The notes below the pieces were generated by a model that worked only from the letters and a program-made list of their open reading frames with translations, did not search any database and was not told the origin of the DNA. DNA of 64,000 bases from JADJPF01 sp964492845 (GTDB taxonomy: Bacteria > Acidobacteriota > Blastocatellia > Chloracidobacteriales > JADJPF01), in assembly GCA_964492845.1 (NCBI GenBank), contig CAZBMZ010000001.1, positions 372,001-436,000 of the forward strand, written 5' to 3'. Below are positions 7,432 through 16,359 of this stretch, piece by piece. Both the position numbers and the translations under genes were made by a program. The stretch's first letter is position 1; the number at the start of each line of letters is the position of its first letter.

Positions 7432-8160
7432 CTAAAATTTTCTATAGAAAGCTATTTGAAAAGCATGGTTATTAGTAAATGAACTTCTAGTTTTACTATA
7501 TTGGTTTAAATAACCTGCCTCTACATCAAATTTATTTGACACACGATAACCAATTGCACCATATATGCGGTTTTGATCAAAGACTCGACCATTAACAGCA
7601 GACTTATCACCTATATTAAGAAATACTTCATTTTGTAGGGCAACAAACCAACCTCTATTAAATGTTTCTTGTTTTACTAGTGGCACAATATTTCTAATAA
7701 AATATCGTAAGCGATAAGCTTTATCATAACCATTAGTGTCTAGTTCATTGCCAGATAATCTTGCTTTAGGAATAAAACGTTGTTCAAGGCGCAATCGATG
7801 AGCAACAGAAACCGTGCTTACTTTTTGATTATAAAGAAGTTGCTGCCAAATTCTATGTTCAGAAAGTAAATTAGCTGTATTTCCAATAGTTCTTCTATTA
7901 GGAATAAAAGCATAACCACCAGTTACAACTAAGCTTTTATTTATGTGATAGTTAAGCCCTGGTCTAAGTATTATAGTTTGAACTTGATCTACATTATCGG
8001 TTATACGTAATTGACCTTCAGCATGAAGGCTAAATTTATCATTAAGTTTGATTGTGTTAAAAGACGCTAGCCAGCCAGAATGTTGAACTTGTGCCAAGAC
8101 TTCATTATTAAAACTAAATAAACAACATGCACAGAATAATAGATAAAAGAAGATCCGCAT
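7432..8160 (-). CDS. DUF2490-family outer-membrane beta-barrel protein
   Basis: 242 residues with an N-terminal signal peptide ending near LAQ. The rest is alternating amphipathic strands (LRPGLNYHINKSLVVTGGYAF, SEHRIWQQLLY, RLRLEQRF, RLRYFIRN, DQNRIYGAIGYRV) ending in the aromatic C-terminus FYRKF. This matches the DUF2490 barrel family, common in Gram-negative bacteria and of unknown function. Start supported by AAGGAT. It converges with nsrR, 10 bases apart. Confidence 0.82.
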   Translation of the reverse strand: MRIFFYLLFCACCLFSFNNEVLAQVQHSGWLASFNTIKLNDKFSLHAEGQLRITDNVDQVQTIILRPGLNYHINKSLVVTGGYAFIPNRRTIGNTANLLSEHRIWQQLLYNQKVSTVSVAHRLRLEQRFIPKARLSGNELDTNGYDKAYRLRYFIRNIVPLVKQETFNRGWFVALQNEVFLNIGDKSAVNGRVFDQNRIYGAIGYRVSNKFDVEAGYLNQYSKTRSSFTNNHAFQIAFYRKF

Positions 8161-8407
8161 TAGAAAGAGTTATCCTTATTTTGTTTTGGGTTTTAACTAT
8201 GAGTTAGAAAATTGTAATTAGGGTTGTCTCACATCAGCTAATAAATTGCAGCTAAATTTGAGAAAACGTCAAAACATTCTTTTGATAAAATTCTTCTTTT
8301 TCCTTGAGTAAATAAAAATGGAGTTGTTTCTAGATTCTCCTAAGCGTCTTTGTTAAATTACGCTTTGTTAAATAAAATCTTTTTCCGAAGGGTACAAAGG
8401 TACAGAG

Positions 8408-9088
8408 ATGAAACTATATTTACCAAAAATTATACTTTTTAGCTTTATATTAATTTTTTGCATGTTAACTTTTACTTCTTGTGGTTCGTCTGTAGAGATT
8501 CCTACTGATCCAGTGGACAAAATTGTAAAGATAAATGAGGCTACTGGTAAAGGCGAGCTAGAAACAGTAAAAATTATTGTTGACAGTGGTTGTGATATCA
8601 ATGGAGTTGACACATTTGGTTATACACCTTTAGCCACTGCTTCTAGTGGGGGGCAGACACAAATCGTACAATTTCTTCTTGAGAAAGGGGCTAACCTTAA
8701 TAACCCCAATGGTGATGGTGCATCACCATTATATCTATCCATCTTATCTAAACACCCAGAGGTTACACAAATTCTTCTTGAAAAAGGGGCAGATGTAAAT
8801 ATAGCATCTGAGAAGGAAAAATCGCCTTTAGATTTAGCAGCAGGAGATGGTAATACAGACCTAGTAAAAATTCTTATTGAAAAAGGAGCAAATGTAAATC
8901 GCGTTAGCCCTTATGGTTCTCCATTAATAGAAGCAATAAAAAAGGGGAGTGTTGAATGTGTAAAGGTTTTACTAGAAAAAGGTGCCGACCCAAAGTTAAC
9001 CACTACAGAAGGTACAGCCTTGGAGATAGCTAAAAACCGTAACAATCCTGAGATTGTGCCACTTATAGAAGCAGCCGCAAACAAGTAA
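8408..9088 (+). CDS. Ankyrin-repeat lipoprotein
   Basis: 226 residues. A hydrophobic leader ends in a lipobox-like FTSC (Cys at about 25), so the protein is probably lipid-anchored in the envelope. Five ankyrin repeats follow, each with the pattern TPL…A…G…IV..LLEKGAD(V)N. Ankyrin repeats bind proteins; no enzymatic domain is present. It stands alone between a DUF2490 gene and a convergent enoyl-CoA hydratase gene. Confidence 0.85.
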   Translation: MKLYLPKIILFSFILIFCMLTFTSCGSSVEIPTDPVDKIVKINEATGKGELETVKIIVDSGCDINGVDTFGYTPLATASSGGQTQIVQFLLEKGANLNNPNGDGASPLYLSILSKHPEVTQILLEKGADVNIASEKEKSPLDLAAGDGNTDLVKILIEKGANVNRVSPYGSPLIEAIKKGSVECVKVLLEKGADPKLTTTEGTALEIAKNRNNPEIVPLIEAAANK

Positions 9089-9193
9089 GAAGTTTGGGAT
9101 TTGCCTTCTAATTCAATTAAATTAATTTGGCTAGTTAATAGAGTTTTGCTTAAGGCAAAAGATTTACCTGCTCGTTTGAATTCAGATTTTATT

Positions 9194-9230
9194 GAAATAA
9201 ATACTAGATATTTTATCTAGTATTTATTTC
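9194..9230 (-). terminator. 17-bp perfect hairpin overlapping the enoyl-CoA hydratase stop
   Basis: Perfect 17-bp inverted repeat (arms 9194-9210 and 9214-9230, TTT between). It contains the minus-strand stop codon at 9224-9226. It lies between convergent genes and could terminate in both directions, though its own A/T arms replace a separate U tract. Confidence 0.6.
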
Positions 9231-9988
9231 TTAAGAAATTTAGAAATACCTTGTTGACAATCTTCTGTCATTCGGCAAATTGTGTTGGCATCCATACCGG
9301 ATTTTAAGGCTGTTTCATAGCTCATGCCGTCCATCTGATAAAGCAATCGCTTGGTTAAAAACATAGCAGAAGTGCTTTTACGGGCTAGGGAAGTTAAATA
9401 ATCAGCTACTTTGGTGTCAAATTCATCATCTGAATAGACTTGATTGATTAGCCCAATTCTTTCAGCTTCTTTTGCTGAAATTGGCTCACCGCTAGTAATT
9501 AGCTCAAAAGCTCGTTTTTCGCTAACAGAACGACGTAAAATAGCCATCACCATAGCAGGGATAAAACCAATTTTAACTTCAGGATAACCAAATTGCGCAC
9601 TTTCATTAGCTAAAATTAAGTCGCAAGCTGTTGCTAGTCCGCAGCCGCCAGCCAATGCTCGACCTCGTACAACAGCAACAACAGGTTTGGTTAAATTGCG
9701 AATTTGAACAAATAATTCCATTAAAAGCGCGGTATCCTCTAAGTTTTCTATAATTGAGCTACGAGCAATTTTTTGTAGCACAGAAAGATCTGCTCCAGAA
9801 CAAAAATCACTTCCAGCACCTTCTATTGCAACTACTCGGACATCTGGGCTTTCATTTGCTACTTTTAAGGCTAATTTAATTTCTGCAACTATGGTGTCAT
9901 CTAAAGCATTTCGTTTTTCAGGACGATTTAAGATAATTTGAGCTAAATGCTGTTCGGATTTATAAAGTATTTTGCTGTATTCAGACAT
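9224..9988 (-). CDS. Enoyl-CoA hydratase/isomerase family protein
   Basis: 254-residue crotonase-fold protein with oxyanion-hole motifs GAGSDFCSGADL and RGRALAGGCGLATACDL. A catalytic-region Glu is visible in FGYPEVKIGFIPA. Only one of the two classical hydratase glutamates is clear, so methylglutaconyl-CoA hydratase-like or isomerase activity is possible. Start supported by GGAGG. The upstream gene on the same strand, 25 bases away, encodes an unrelated helical protein. A glutaryl-CoA dehydrogenase-like gene lies nearby, which fits branched-chain or lysine acyl-CoA catabolism. Confidence 0.85.
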   Translation of the reverse strand: MSEYSKILYKSEQHLAQIILNRPEKRNALDDTIVAEIKLALKVANESPDVRVVAIEGAGSDFCSGADLSVLQKIARSSIIENLEDTALLMELFVQIRNLTKPVVAVVRGRALAGGCGLATACDLILANESAQFGYPEVKIGFIPAMVMAILRRSVSEKRAFELITSGEPISAKEAERIGLINQVYSDDEFDTKVADYLTSLARKSTSAMFLTKRLLYQMDGMSYETALKSGMDANTICRMTEDCQQGISKFLKK

Positions 9989-10013
9989 AAGCCCTCCAAA
10001 CTAAAGGAAAAAA

Positions 10014-11543
10014 TTATAATTCTGCTAAGTGCTTTTCTAAACGTTCAATGCGTCGTTCAAAAACCAGTTTTCTAAGCTCTTTTAGAAGTGACATTGCTGA
10101 TGGTGAACCTTCTTCGGCTAAAGCTAAATTAATTTGCCACATTACTTGTTGTCTATTTCTACGACGTTGTTTCTTTTCGTCTGATTCTTGTTGTGAATAC
10201 CATTCTTCTAAAGTTGCTTTCTTAAAAAGGAATTGCTGGCGTTTTAATACTTCTATTAAATGAAATAGTTTTTTCTTGTATAAATTTACATCAGTTTGTA
10301 GAGTTTCTTTTTGGTATTGATGAAACTGCTCACAAATACGCTCAGCTAGCCAAGGGCGGATATTAGCTAGTAGTGCTAGTTCTGATGGGCCAGCTTGATA
10401 ATATTGATTTAGCGTAGTTAGCCCAGCAGCAAATAGTTTTCTAACCGTTGTTGCACCAACATTTTTAACTTGCTTTAAGATAGATTGAATTATTAAACCT
10501 TCTCGTGAAGCAGAGATTGATGCTAAAACATCATCTTCTAAGGAAAAAGCTTGAGGTAGACAAATTACTAATTGGTCATAGGTTGCTAAAATTTCTTTTT
10601 TCTTTTCTCCACTAATTAGACGATCAGAGCTATTTTTAATAGAAAATAGCAAGCTAGAGAAATTACTTAATGTTTGACTTAGCTCCTTATAATTCATTGA
10701 AAAAGCAGCACCATCTATTAGCTCTAAAGATGGTTTACATAAATCTATCCACTCCTTAGAAGCATGACCATCCCTAAGTTCTTTAAGAAATCCTTTTATT
10801 GGTTGAGTATAACTAGCTACTAAATTAGCAAAAAGGTCTTTTAGTTGCTTATCATCCGATTGAAGGTGATAGTCTGCTTCTCCAGAAATTGCTGTTTGAA
10901 GACTTGCTCCTACTTGGACTACAGAATCTAAAGAATTATCAATATTGCTAACAATTTCATCTAAGATATCATCATTTATTTCTAATTCATCAAAAGGATC
11001 TTCTGCTTCAAAATTTAAATAGTCATCTTCATCATTAAAATGCAGCAATGCGGGATGTTCTGCTGTTCTGCTGATTACATCGTCTATTAAAGAAACTTCA
11101 CCTTCTAGAATTTGTTGTAGAGTTTTAATAATGTTTGTAATTGACGAAGTATCAGCAATTTGTGACTGGCTAATTAATCGAAGTAATTCTTCTAGGGCGT
11201 TAACTCCATCACGGAGCAGATCAATAGCTGCAACCAGGTCTGGAGTTTGCCCAATAGCCATTTCTAAAGCTAATTCATCCAACAAGTTAGCAAGCTCCAT
11301 TAAATACTCAACATATTTAACTGTAGCAATAGCTAAAGGTTTAGTTATAGATGCTAGTTCATAAGTAAGATTAATATAAAGGGTTTCTGCTTCGTTGCGA
11401 ATTTCTCCAGCATGTGTAGCCAAAGCACGACAATAGCCAACATTGCCCGGAGAGCGTGCTACACGTTGAAGATAAAGCTTTAGGAGCGTCGCGCTATCTT
11501 CAATTGAGACAATAAATTCATCAATTTTTTTTATTGTAGCCAT
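10014..11543 (-). CDS. Uncharacterised helical protein with a helix-hairpin-helix segment
   Basis: 509 residues, nearly all predicted helix. The N-terminal half is built of long amphipathic helices with an acidic stretch near residues 165-205. At about residues 345-400, LKQVKNVGATTVRKLFAAGLTTLNQYYQAGP resembles helix-hairpin-helix DNA-binding repeats (K.VG..T..KL..AG). The C-terminus is very basic (RRRNRQQ). No enzyme motif is visible. I do not recognise the family. It may bind DNA, but that rests on the short HhH-like segment alone. No clear ribosome-binding site before the ATG. Confidence 0.7.
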   Translation of the reverse strand: MATIKKIDEFIVSIEDSATLLKLYLQRVARSPGNVGYCRALATHAGEIRNEAETLYINLTYELASITKPLAIATVKYVEYLMELANLLDELALEMAIGQTPDLVAAIDLLRDGVNALEELLRLISQSQIADTSSITNIIKTLQQILEGEVSLIDDVISRTAEHPALLHFNDEDDYLNFEAEDPFDELEINDDILDEIVSNIDNSLDSVVQVGASLQTAISGEADYHLQSDDKQLKDLFANLVASYTQPIKGFLKELRDGHASKEWIDLCKPSLELIDGAAFSMNYKELSQTLSNFSSLLFSIKNSSDRLISGEKKKEILATYDQLVICLPQAFSLEDDVLASISASREGLIIQSILKQVKNVGATTVRKLFAAGLTTLNQYYQAGPSELALLANIRPWLAERICEQFHQYQKETLQTDVNLYKKKLFHLIEVLKRQQFLFKKATLEEWYSQQESDEKKQRRRNRQQVMWQINLALAEEGSPSAMSLLKELRKLVFERRIERLEKHLAEL

Positions 11544-11582
11544 AGCAAATTGGTAATTTACATAAAGTAAGTAAACCTTATA

Positions 11583-11630
11583 AGCCCCGGAGGGGCTACT
11601 GAAAATAGACCTGTTCTTTAGGACAGGTCT
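11583..11630. repeat. Tandem hairpins, REP-like
   Basis: First hairpin AGCCCC-GGA-GGGGCT (11583-11597), then a 10-bp stem with a TTTA loop (11607-11630), just past the end of the AtuA-C-like gene. A similar GCCCC-hairpin plus second hairpin occurs at 26743-26786. G/C-rich stems stand out in this AT-rich sequence and resemble dispersed REP-type elements. The second hairpin may also terminate the minus-strand gene. Confidence 0.5.
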
Positions 11631-11950
11631 AAATTATCAGGGACTTCTATTTCCATTCTAAGTAGTGCAGAACTATAGGTTTTACCCTGGGCATCTGTTT
11701 TAAGTGATAATGTCCCACCACCGCCAAGAGATTCTGCCAATAAGAAATTTAACGCGCCCAAGTTAGGCAATTCATAACGCTTTACTGCTCCTTTACAAAT
11801 ACCTGTAAAATGTTCTTTTACTCGTTGAGCAGTAACTTCTTGGACTAAAAATGAGTAATATTCTGGCCGTAATGCAATTAAACCAACATTAGCCGTATCT
11901 CCCTTATCTCCAGAACGAGCATGCGCAAGCTTACGCAAGGAAACTTTCAT
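11618..11950 (-). CDS. AtuA C-terminal-domain-like protein
   Basis: 110 residues, starting SLRKLAHARSGDKGDTANVGLIA, which is the conserved N-terminal signature of the C-terminal domain of AtuA (acyclic terpene utilisation) and its stand-alone homologues. The GGGGTLSLKTDAQGK loop is also typical. In other bacteria such stand-alone domains sit among acyl-CoA catabolism genes, and here it is flanked by enoyl-CoA hydratase and acyl-CoA dehydrogenase genes. Biochemical role unknown to me. Start supported by GGAGA. Confidence 0.75.
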   Translation of the reverse strand: MKVSLRKLAHARSGDKGDTANVGLIALRPEYYSFLVQEVTAQRVKEHFTGICKGAVKRYELPNLGALNFLLAESLGGGGTLSLKTDAQGKTYSSALLRMEIEVPDNLDLS

Positions 11951-12144
11951 AATTTTCTCCAGATTTTCTTTAGTTAGAAATTGTTAATTTTGTAGGAATT
12001 AGCCCAGTAAGAGTAAAACCATAGTAACAGTTAGGTCAAGCCAAGTTTGTCTAGCATCCAAGATCTATTTAATGATATTCTTACCAGTTTTCTATACTTA
12101 AGAACTTAATTTCATTAAACAATATAAATTATTTTGGAGTTAAT

Positions 12145-13320
12145 ATGGCGAAATTTAAAGGCGTGGATTTTTATGATATTGATTCATTACTAACTGATGA
12201 AGAGCGTTTAACACGTGATTCTGTACGTAATTTTGTTGAAGAAAAACTAGTTCCAATAATTGAAGAATGTTATGAACATGCTCGTTTTCCTACAGAATTA
12301 GTTAAACCTTTAGGTGAACTAGGCGTTCTTGGCGCAAGTCTTCCAACCGAATATGGTTGTGCTGGACTAGGGGCAGTTGCTTATGGTTTGGTAATTCAAG
12401 AAATAGAGCGCGGTGATAGTGGAATACGTAGTTTTTCTAGTGTTCAAGGATCATTAGTAATGTATCCAATCTATGCTTTTGGTTCAGAGGAACAAAAACG
12501 TAAATGGCTACCAGCAATGGCAAAGGGTGACAAAATAGGTTGTTTTGGTTTAACAGAGCCTGATTTTGGTTCCAATCCATCAGGGATGATTACCCGTGCT
12601 AAACGTACCTCAAATGGTTGGTTGCTTAATGGTACAAAAACCTGGATTACTAACGGGACAATTGCAGATGTAGCAGTAGTTTGGGCAAAGACAGATGATG
12701 ATGATGTGATTCGTGGCTTTTTAGTAGAAAAAGGAACTTCAGGTTTTACTGCTCCTGAAATTCATCGCAAGCATTCCTTAAGAGCTTCGGTTACTTCAGA
12801 ACTTGTATTTTCTGATTGTGAAATCCCAGAAGAAAATATTTTACCCCTTTCTAAAGGCTTAAAATCTCCTTTGATGTGTTTATCCCAAGCTCGTTATGGT
12901 ATTTCTTGGGGTGCTATTGGTTCGGCAATGGCTTGTTATCATACGGCTTTAGATTATGCTCAAGGTCGTATCCAATTTGGTAAACCTATTTCTGCTTTCC
13001 AACTTCAACAAGCTAAATTTGCCGACATGTTAACAGAGATTACTAAAGCACAACTTGTGTCTTTACAATTAGGTAGATTAAAAGAAAAAGGTAAAATTAC
13101 TCCAGCGCAAATCTCTATGGCAAAACGTAATAATGTTCATATGGCAATGGAAGTAGCTAGAACAGCTAGAACTATTTTAGGTGCTAATGGTATTAGCGGA
13201 GATTACCCAATTATGCGGCATATGAATAATTTAGAGTCTGTTTACACTTATGAGGGAACTCACGATATCCACACGCTAGTTTTAGGTGCTGAAATTACTG
13301 GACATCAAGCTTTTAGCTAA
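12145..13320 (+). CDS. gcdH: Acyl-CoA dehydrogenase, glutaryl-CoA dehydrogenase type
   Basis: 391 residues with the full acyl-CoA dehydrogenase fold: CFGLTEPDFGSNPSGM (FAD/substrate loop), LNGTKTWITNG, QARYGISWGAIGSAMACY and the catalytic Glu370 in YTYEGTHDIHTLVLG. The RYGISWGA and YEGTHDIH signatures are those of glutaryl-CoA dehydrogenase, which oxidises and decarboxylates glutaryl-CoA to crotonyl-CoA in lysine and tryptophan catabolism. Start supported by GGAG 6 bases upstream. Transcribed alone; partners on the opposite strand may use its product. Confidence 0.88.
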   Translation: MAKFKGVDFYDIDSLLTDEERLTRDSVRNFVEEKLVPIIEECYEHARFPTELVKPLGELGVLGASLPTEYGCAGLGAVAYGLVIQEIERGDSGIRSFSSVQGSLVMYPIYAFGSEEQKRKWLPAMAKGDKIGCFGLTEPDFGSNPSGMITRAKRTSNGWLLNGTKTWITNGTIADVAVVWAKTDDDDVIRGFLVEKGTSGFTAPEIHRKHSLRASVTSELVFSDCEIPEENILPLSKGLKSPLMCLSQARYGISWGAIGSAMACYHTALDYAQGRIQFGKPISAFQLQQAKFADMLTEITKAQLVSLQLGRLKEKGKITPAQISMAKRNNVHMAMEVARTARTILGANGISGDYPIMRHMNNLESVYTYEGTHDIHTLVLGAEITGHQAFS

Positions 13321-13339
13321 ATAAACAGGCGATTAAGTA

Positions 13340-13369
13340 GATCAGCCCTTACTTTAGGGCTGATCTTTT
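13340..13369. terminator. Bidirectional terminator between gcdH and guaB
   Basis: Perfect 10-bp stem GATCAGCCCT / AGGGCTGATC with a 6-base loop followed by TTTT. It lies between two convergent genes and can serve both. Confidence 0.8.
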
Positions 13370-13380
13370 ACAAATATTTT

Positions 13381-14844
13381 TTATTGATCTAAGCGATAGT
13401 TTGGAGCTTCTTTAGTGATAATTACATCATGGACGTGGCTTTCTTTTAGACCAGCACTAGTAATGCGAATAAATTTAGAATTTTCTTTTAGCTCTTTGAT
13501 AGTTGTACAACCGCAATAACCCATACCAGCACGAAGTCCCCCTACAAGTTGAGTCACCATAGCTGCAATAGGGCCTTTGTAAGGGACACGACCCTCAATA
13601 CCTTCAGGAACAAGTTTAGCTTCTACTTCATTTTCTTGAGCATAGCGGTCACGGCTACCTTCTTTCATTGCTCCAAGTGATCCCATGCCGCGATAAGACT
13701 TAAAGCTACGACCTTGAAGCAAAATAATTTCCCCTGGGCTTTCATCCGTTCCAGCAAAGAGCGAACCCATCATTGTAGAATCAGCACCAGAGGCAATAGC
13801 TTTAGTTACATCACCTGAAAACTTAATTCCGCCATCGGCAATTATTGGAACTCCTGTTGAGCGAGCAGCTTTAGCACAATCCATAATCGCGCTAACTTGA
13901 GGAACTCCACAGCCAGTAACTACTCTAGTTGTACAAATGCTACCTGGCCCAATTCCTACTTTAATGCCGTCCACACCAGCAGCAATTAAATCTTTAGCAG
14001 CTTCAAAAGTAGCAATATTTCCTGCTACTACATCAATATTTGGATAATGTTGCTTAATTTTTTTAACAGCTTCTAAAACGCGCTTAGAATGTCCATGTGC
14101 AGTATCTACAACAATTGCATCAACACGCGCATTGATTAGCTCTTGAGCGCGTTCAAAATAATCACCTGTTGCACCGACGGCAGCAGCAACACATAAACGC
14201 CCCAAGTTATCTTTAGTTGCTAGCGGGTATTTAATAGCTTTTTGTATGTCTTTAACAGTGATAAGCCCTTTAAGATGATATTCTTCATCAACGACTAACA
14301 ATTTTTCTACACGATGTTTTTGCAAGATTCCTCGTGCTTCTTGCAAAGTAGTTCCTACAGCTACAGTAATTAAATTTTCTTTAGTCATTACTGTAGAAAT
14401 AGGCAAATCATACCTAGTCTCAAAACGTAGGTCACGATTAGTTAAAATTCCAAGAAGTTTTTTGTTTTCATCAACAATTGGGACACCTGAAATATGATAG
14501 CGTTCCATTATTTTTAATGCTTTAGAAATGGGTTGATCTGCTGACATTGTTACAGGGTCAACAATCATGCCGCTTTCAGAACGCTTTACTTTATCAATCT
14601 CATCACATTGGGCAGTTATTGACATGTTACGATGAATTACGCCTAAGCCGCCTTGCTGAGCAAGTGCAATAGCTAGTGCTGCCTCGGTTACAGTATCCAT
14701 TGCAGCACTAACAATAGGGATATGAATTTTAATATTGCGGGAAAATAAGGTTGTTGTGTCGGTTTCTGCTGGCAAGACTTCGCTATAAGCAGGTCTAAGC
14801 AAAATATCATCAAAAGTTAATGCGTCAAAAATTTCTTTTTCCAT
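13381..14844 (-). CDS. guaB: IMP dehydrogenase
   Basis: 487 residues from the ATG at 14844. It converts IMP to XMP with NAD+, the first committed step of GTP synthesis. The start TFDDILLRPAYSEVLP, a CBS pair at about residues 90-205, the catalytic loop GPGSICTTRVVTG and the flap region (RYAQENEVEAKLVPEGIEGRVPYKG, with the Arg-Tyr dyad) are all present, so a full active enzyme is expected. AGGA lies 6 bases upstream of this ATG; an ATG two codons earlier sits too close to it. Its leader carries a 15-bp inverted repeat that covers the ribosome-binding site. Confidence 0.97.
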   Translation of the reverse strand: MEKEIFDALTFDDILLRPAYSEVLPAETDTTTLFSRNIKIHIPIVSAAMDTVTEAALAIALAQQGGLGVIHRNMSITAQCDEIDKVKRSESGMIVDPVTMSADQPISKALKIMERYHISGVPIVDENKKLLGILTNRDLRFETRYDLPISTVMTKENLITVAVGTTLQEARGILQKHRVEKLLVVDEEYHLKGLITVKDIQKAIKYPLATKDNLGRLCVAAAVGATGDYFERAQELINARVDAIVVDTAHGHSKRVLEAVKKIKQHYPNIDVVAGNIATFEAAKDLIAAGVDGIKVGIGPGSICTTRVVTGCGVPQVSAIMDCAKAARSTGVPIIADGGIKFSGDVTKAIASGADSTMMGSLFAGTDESPGEIILLQGRSFKSYRGMGSLGAMKEGSRDRYAQENEVEAKLVPEGIEGRVPYKGPIAAMVTQLVGGLRAGMGYCGCTTIKELKENSKFIRITSAGLKESHVHDVIITKEAPNYRLDQ

Positions 14845-14845
14845 A

Positions 14846-14912
14846 ATCATTCCTATTTTTTAAGCTTACTACCTAGGTAAATAATTCTTAAATCTATAAA
14901 AATAGGAATGAT
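14846..14912 (-). promoter_or_regulatory. Leader inverted repeat covering the guaB ribosome-binding site
   Basis: Perfect 15-bp inverted repeat: ATCATTCCTATTTTT at 14846-14860 and AAAAATAGGAATGAT at 14898-14912, with a 37-base spacer holding a smaller palindrome TACCTAGGTA (14870-14879). On the minus-strand transcript the 3' arm contains AGGA and the first ATG of guaB. It could block initiation or be a DNA operator. Confidence 0.65.
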
Positions 14913-14991
14913 AGCAGTTTTTTTTATTTTTGAGCAATCAGGACAAGAATCTAATAAGTAAAATTAAAATCATTAAGTCTAATTATTTTAG

Positions 14992-15537
14992 CTATTTAAC
15001 AAGTTCTAAAATTTCTTCCCAATTTAACCAATTTAGCCTTCTTTTATCTGTGATTTCTTGGTTATAAGGATAATCAAAAATAATATGTTCCCATTCAGGC
15101 TTAAAAACACCTTCAATTTTTGGCTTGTCGTCTATAAGTATGTCTCCACGCACCATAGTTTTATCTTTAGTCAAAATTATCCTTTTAGTAAATTCTCGTC
15201 CAAAGTGTTTTTCTACCCATTGATATTTTTCTAGTACACAATATTCATAGCGTGATAATGGGGATGTACAAATTCTAACGTCATGTCCCATAGCTATTAG
15301 CTTATTGATGGCTTCTTTAGCACCTACAGTAGGCTTTAAGTTAATAAAAAAGTTTGGTGCTGTATAAACTGAGTCAACTTTTTTTGTTAAATGAGGTGGG
15401 TATTGCTGGCGCATATAAAAAGTTTTGCGTTCTGAAAGTGGGATAAAGAACTCGTCAGGAAAGGTTTTTTGCCAAATATCTAAAAAACCTTGTTCAAAAT
15501 CTGCAAGTGGGCCATCTTGATCAATTAAAATTAGCAC
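14992..15537 (-). CDS. 5'(3')-deoxyribonucleotidase-like HAD phosphatase (NT5C type)
   Basis: 181 residues starting with GTG, 8 bases after GGAG. The HAD motif I LIDQDGPLADF has Asp6 and Asp8, motif II is ICTSPL, and the motif III/IV region is DILIDDKPKI with the metal-binding Asp pair. The DGPLADF and SPLSRYEYC segments match the 5'-nucleotidase, deoxy (pyrimidine), type C family, which dephosphorylates deoxynucleoside monophosphates. Located upstream of guaB on the same strand but 147 bases away. Confidence 0.85.
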   Translation of the reverse strand: MLILIDQDGPLADFEQGFLDIWQKTFPDEFFIPLSERKTFYMRQQYPPHLTKKVDSVYTAPNFFINLKPTVGAKEAINKLIAMGHDVRICTSPLSRYEYCVLEKYQWVEKHFGREFTKRIILTKDKTMVRGDILIDDKPKIEGVFKPEWEHIIFDYPYNQEITDKRRLNWLNWEEILELVK

Positions 15538-15694
15538 TAATTTTTCTCCATAATTATTTTTAGCAAATTATAAAGCGATTAGCTTAAAAATAGACAAGGC
15601 AAAAAAGAAAAATTTTAGGGAAAAAGTTTTAAACGCTTTTACAATAGCTTTGGTATAGCTTAATGAAAACACAATTAGAGTAGGAGCTTTTAAG

Positions 15695-16324
15695 TTGAGC
15701 GGAGTAGCAATTGATTTTTCAATGATGACAATGATGATTGAGCAGGAAGAAAAAACATTTTCTTCTTCTCAAGTTCAATCCTTAATTGCTCAAGCTAAAT
15801 TGGGAGATAGTAATGCTTTTGAGCAAATTTTAATACTTTATCAACGTCAAGTTTTAGGCACATCTATTAGGCTACTTGGCAATGTAGATGATGGACGAGA
15901 TGCAGCACAAGAAGTTTTTCTAAAATTACATAAATATTTGCATAACTTTAATGAGGAAAAAGATTTTCTTCCCTGGCTCTATCAAATGACAGTAAATAGT
16001 TGTCGTGATATTGCTAGAAAACGCGCTAAACATAGCACATTATCTTTAGAATCAGAAAAAGAAATAATAAATAATATTGCTAGTAGTCAAGATATAGAGC
16101 AAGAAATAAATTTAGTACAAGAGAAGAAAATTATTAATCAAGCATTAGAAACATTATCAGAAAAAGAAAAAACAGTCCTAATATTACGAGATATTGAAGG
16201 ACTAGAAACAAAAGATGTCGCTCGTCTCTTAGGTACGGCTGAAGCAACTATTCGTAGCCAAATTAGTATGGCACGAATAAAAATCAAGAAATATAGAGAT
16301 AAATTTCTTGGTAAATTGATATAA
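15695..16324 (+). CDS. ECF-type RNA polymerase sigma factor
   Basis: 209 residues. Region 2 (FEQILILYQRQVLGTSIRLLG…DAAQEVFLKLHKYL…WLYQMTVNSCRDIARKRAK) and region 4 (LSEKEKTVLILRDIEGLETKDVARLLGTAEATIRSQISMARIKIKK) are complete. The start is TTG at 15695, set by AGGAG 8 bases upstream. It is followed by a vWA protein and a zinc-finger anti-sigma factor, so it probably controls this envelope-associated operon in response to a signal transmitted by the anti-sigma factor. Confidence 0.93.
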   Translation: MSGVAIDFSMMTMMIEQEEKTFSSSQVQSLIAQAKLGDSNAFEQILILYQRQVLGTSIRLLGNVDDGRDAAQEVFLKLHKYLHNFNEEKDFLPWLYQMTVNSCRDIARKRAKHSTLSLESEKEIINNIASSQDIEQEINLVQEKKIINQALETLSEKEKTVLILRDIEGLETKDVARLLGTAEATIRSQISMARIKIKKYRDKFLGKLI

Positions 16325-16359
16325 AACAAGTAGTAAATGATTAGAGAGGAGAAAAATTA

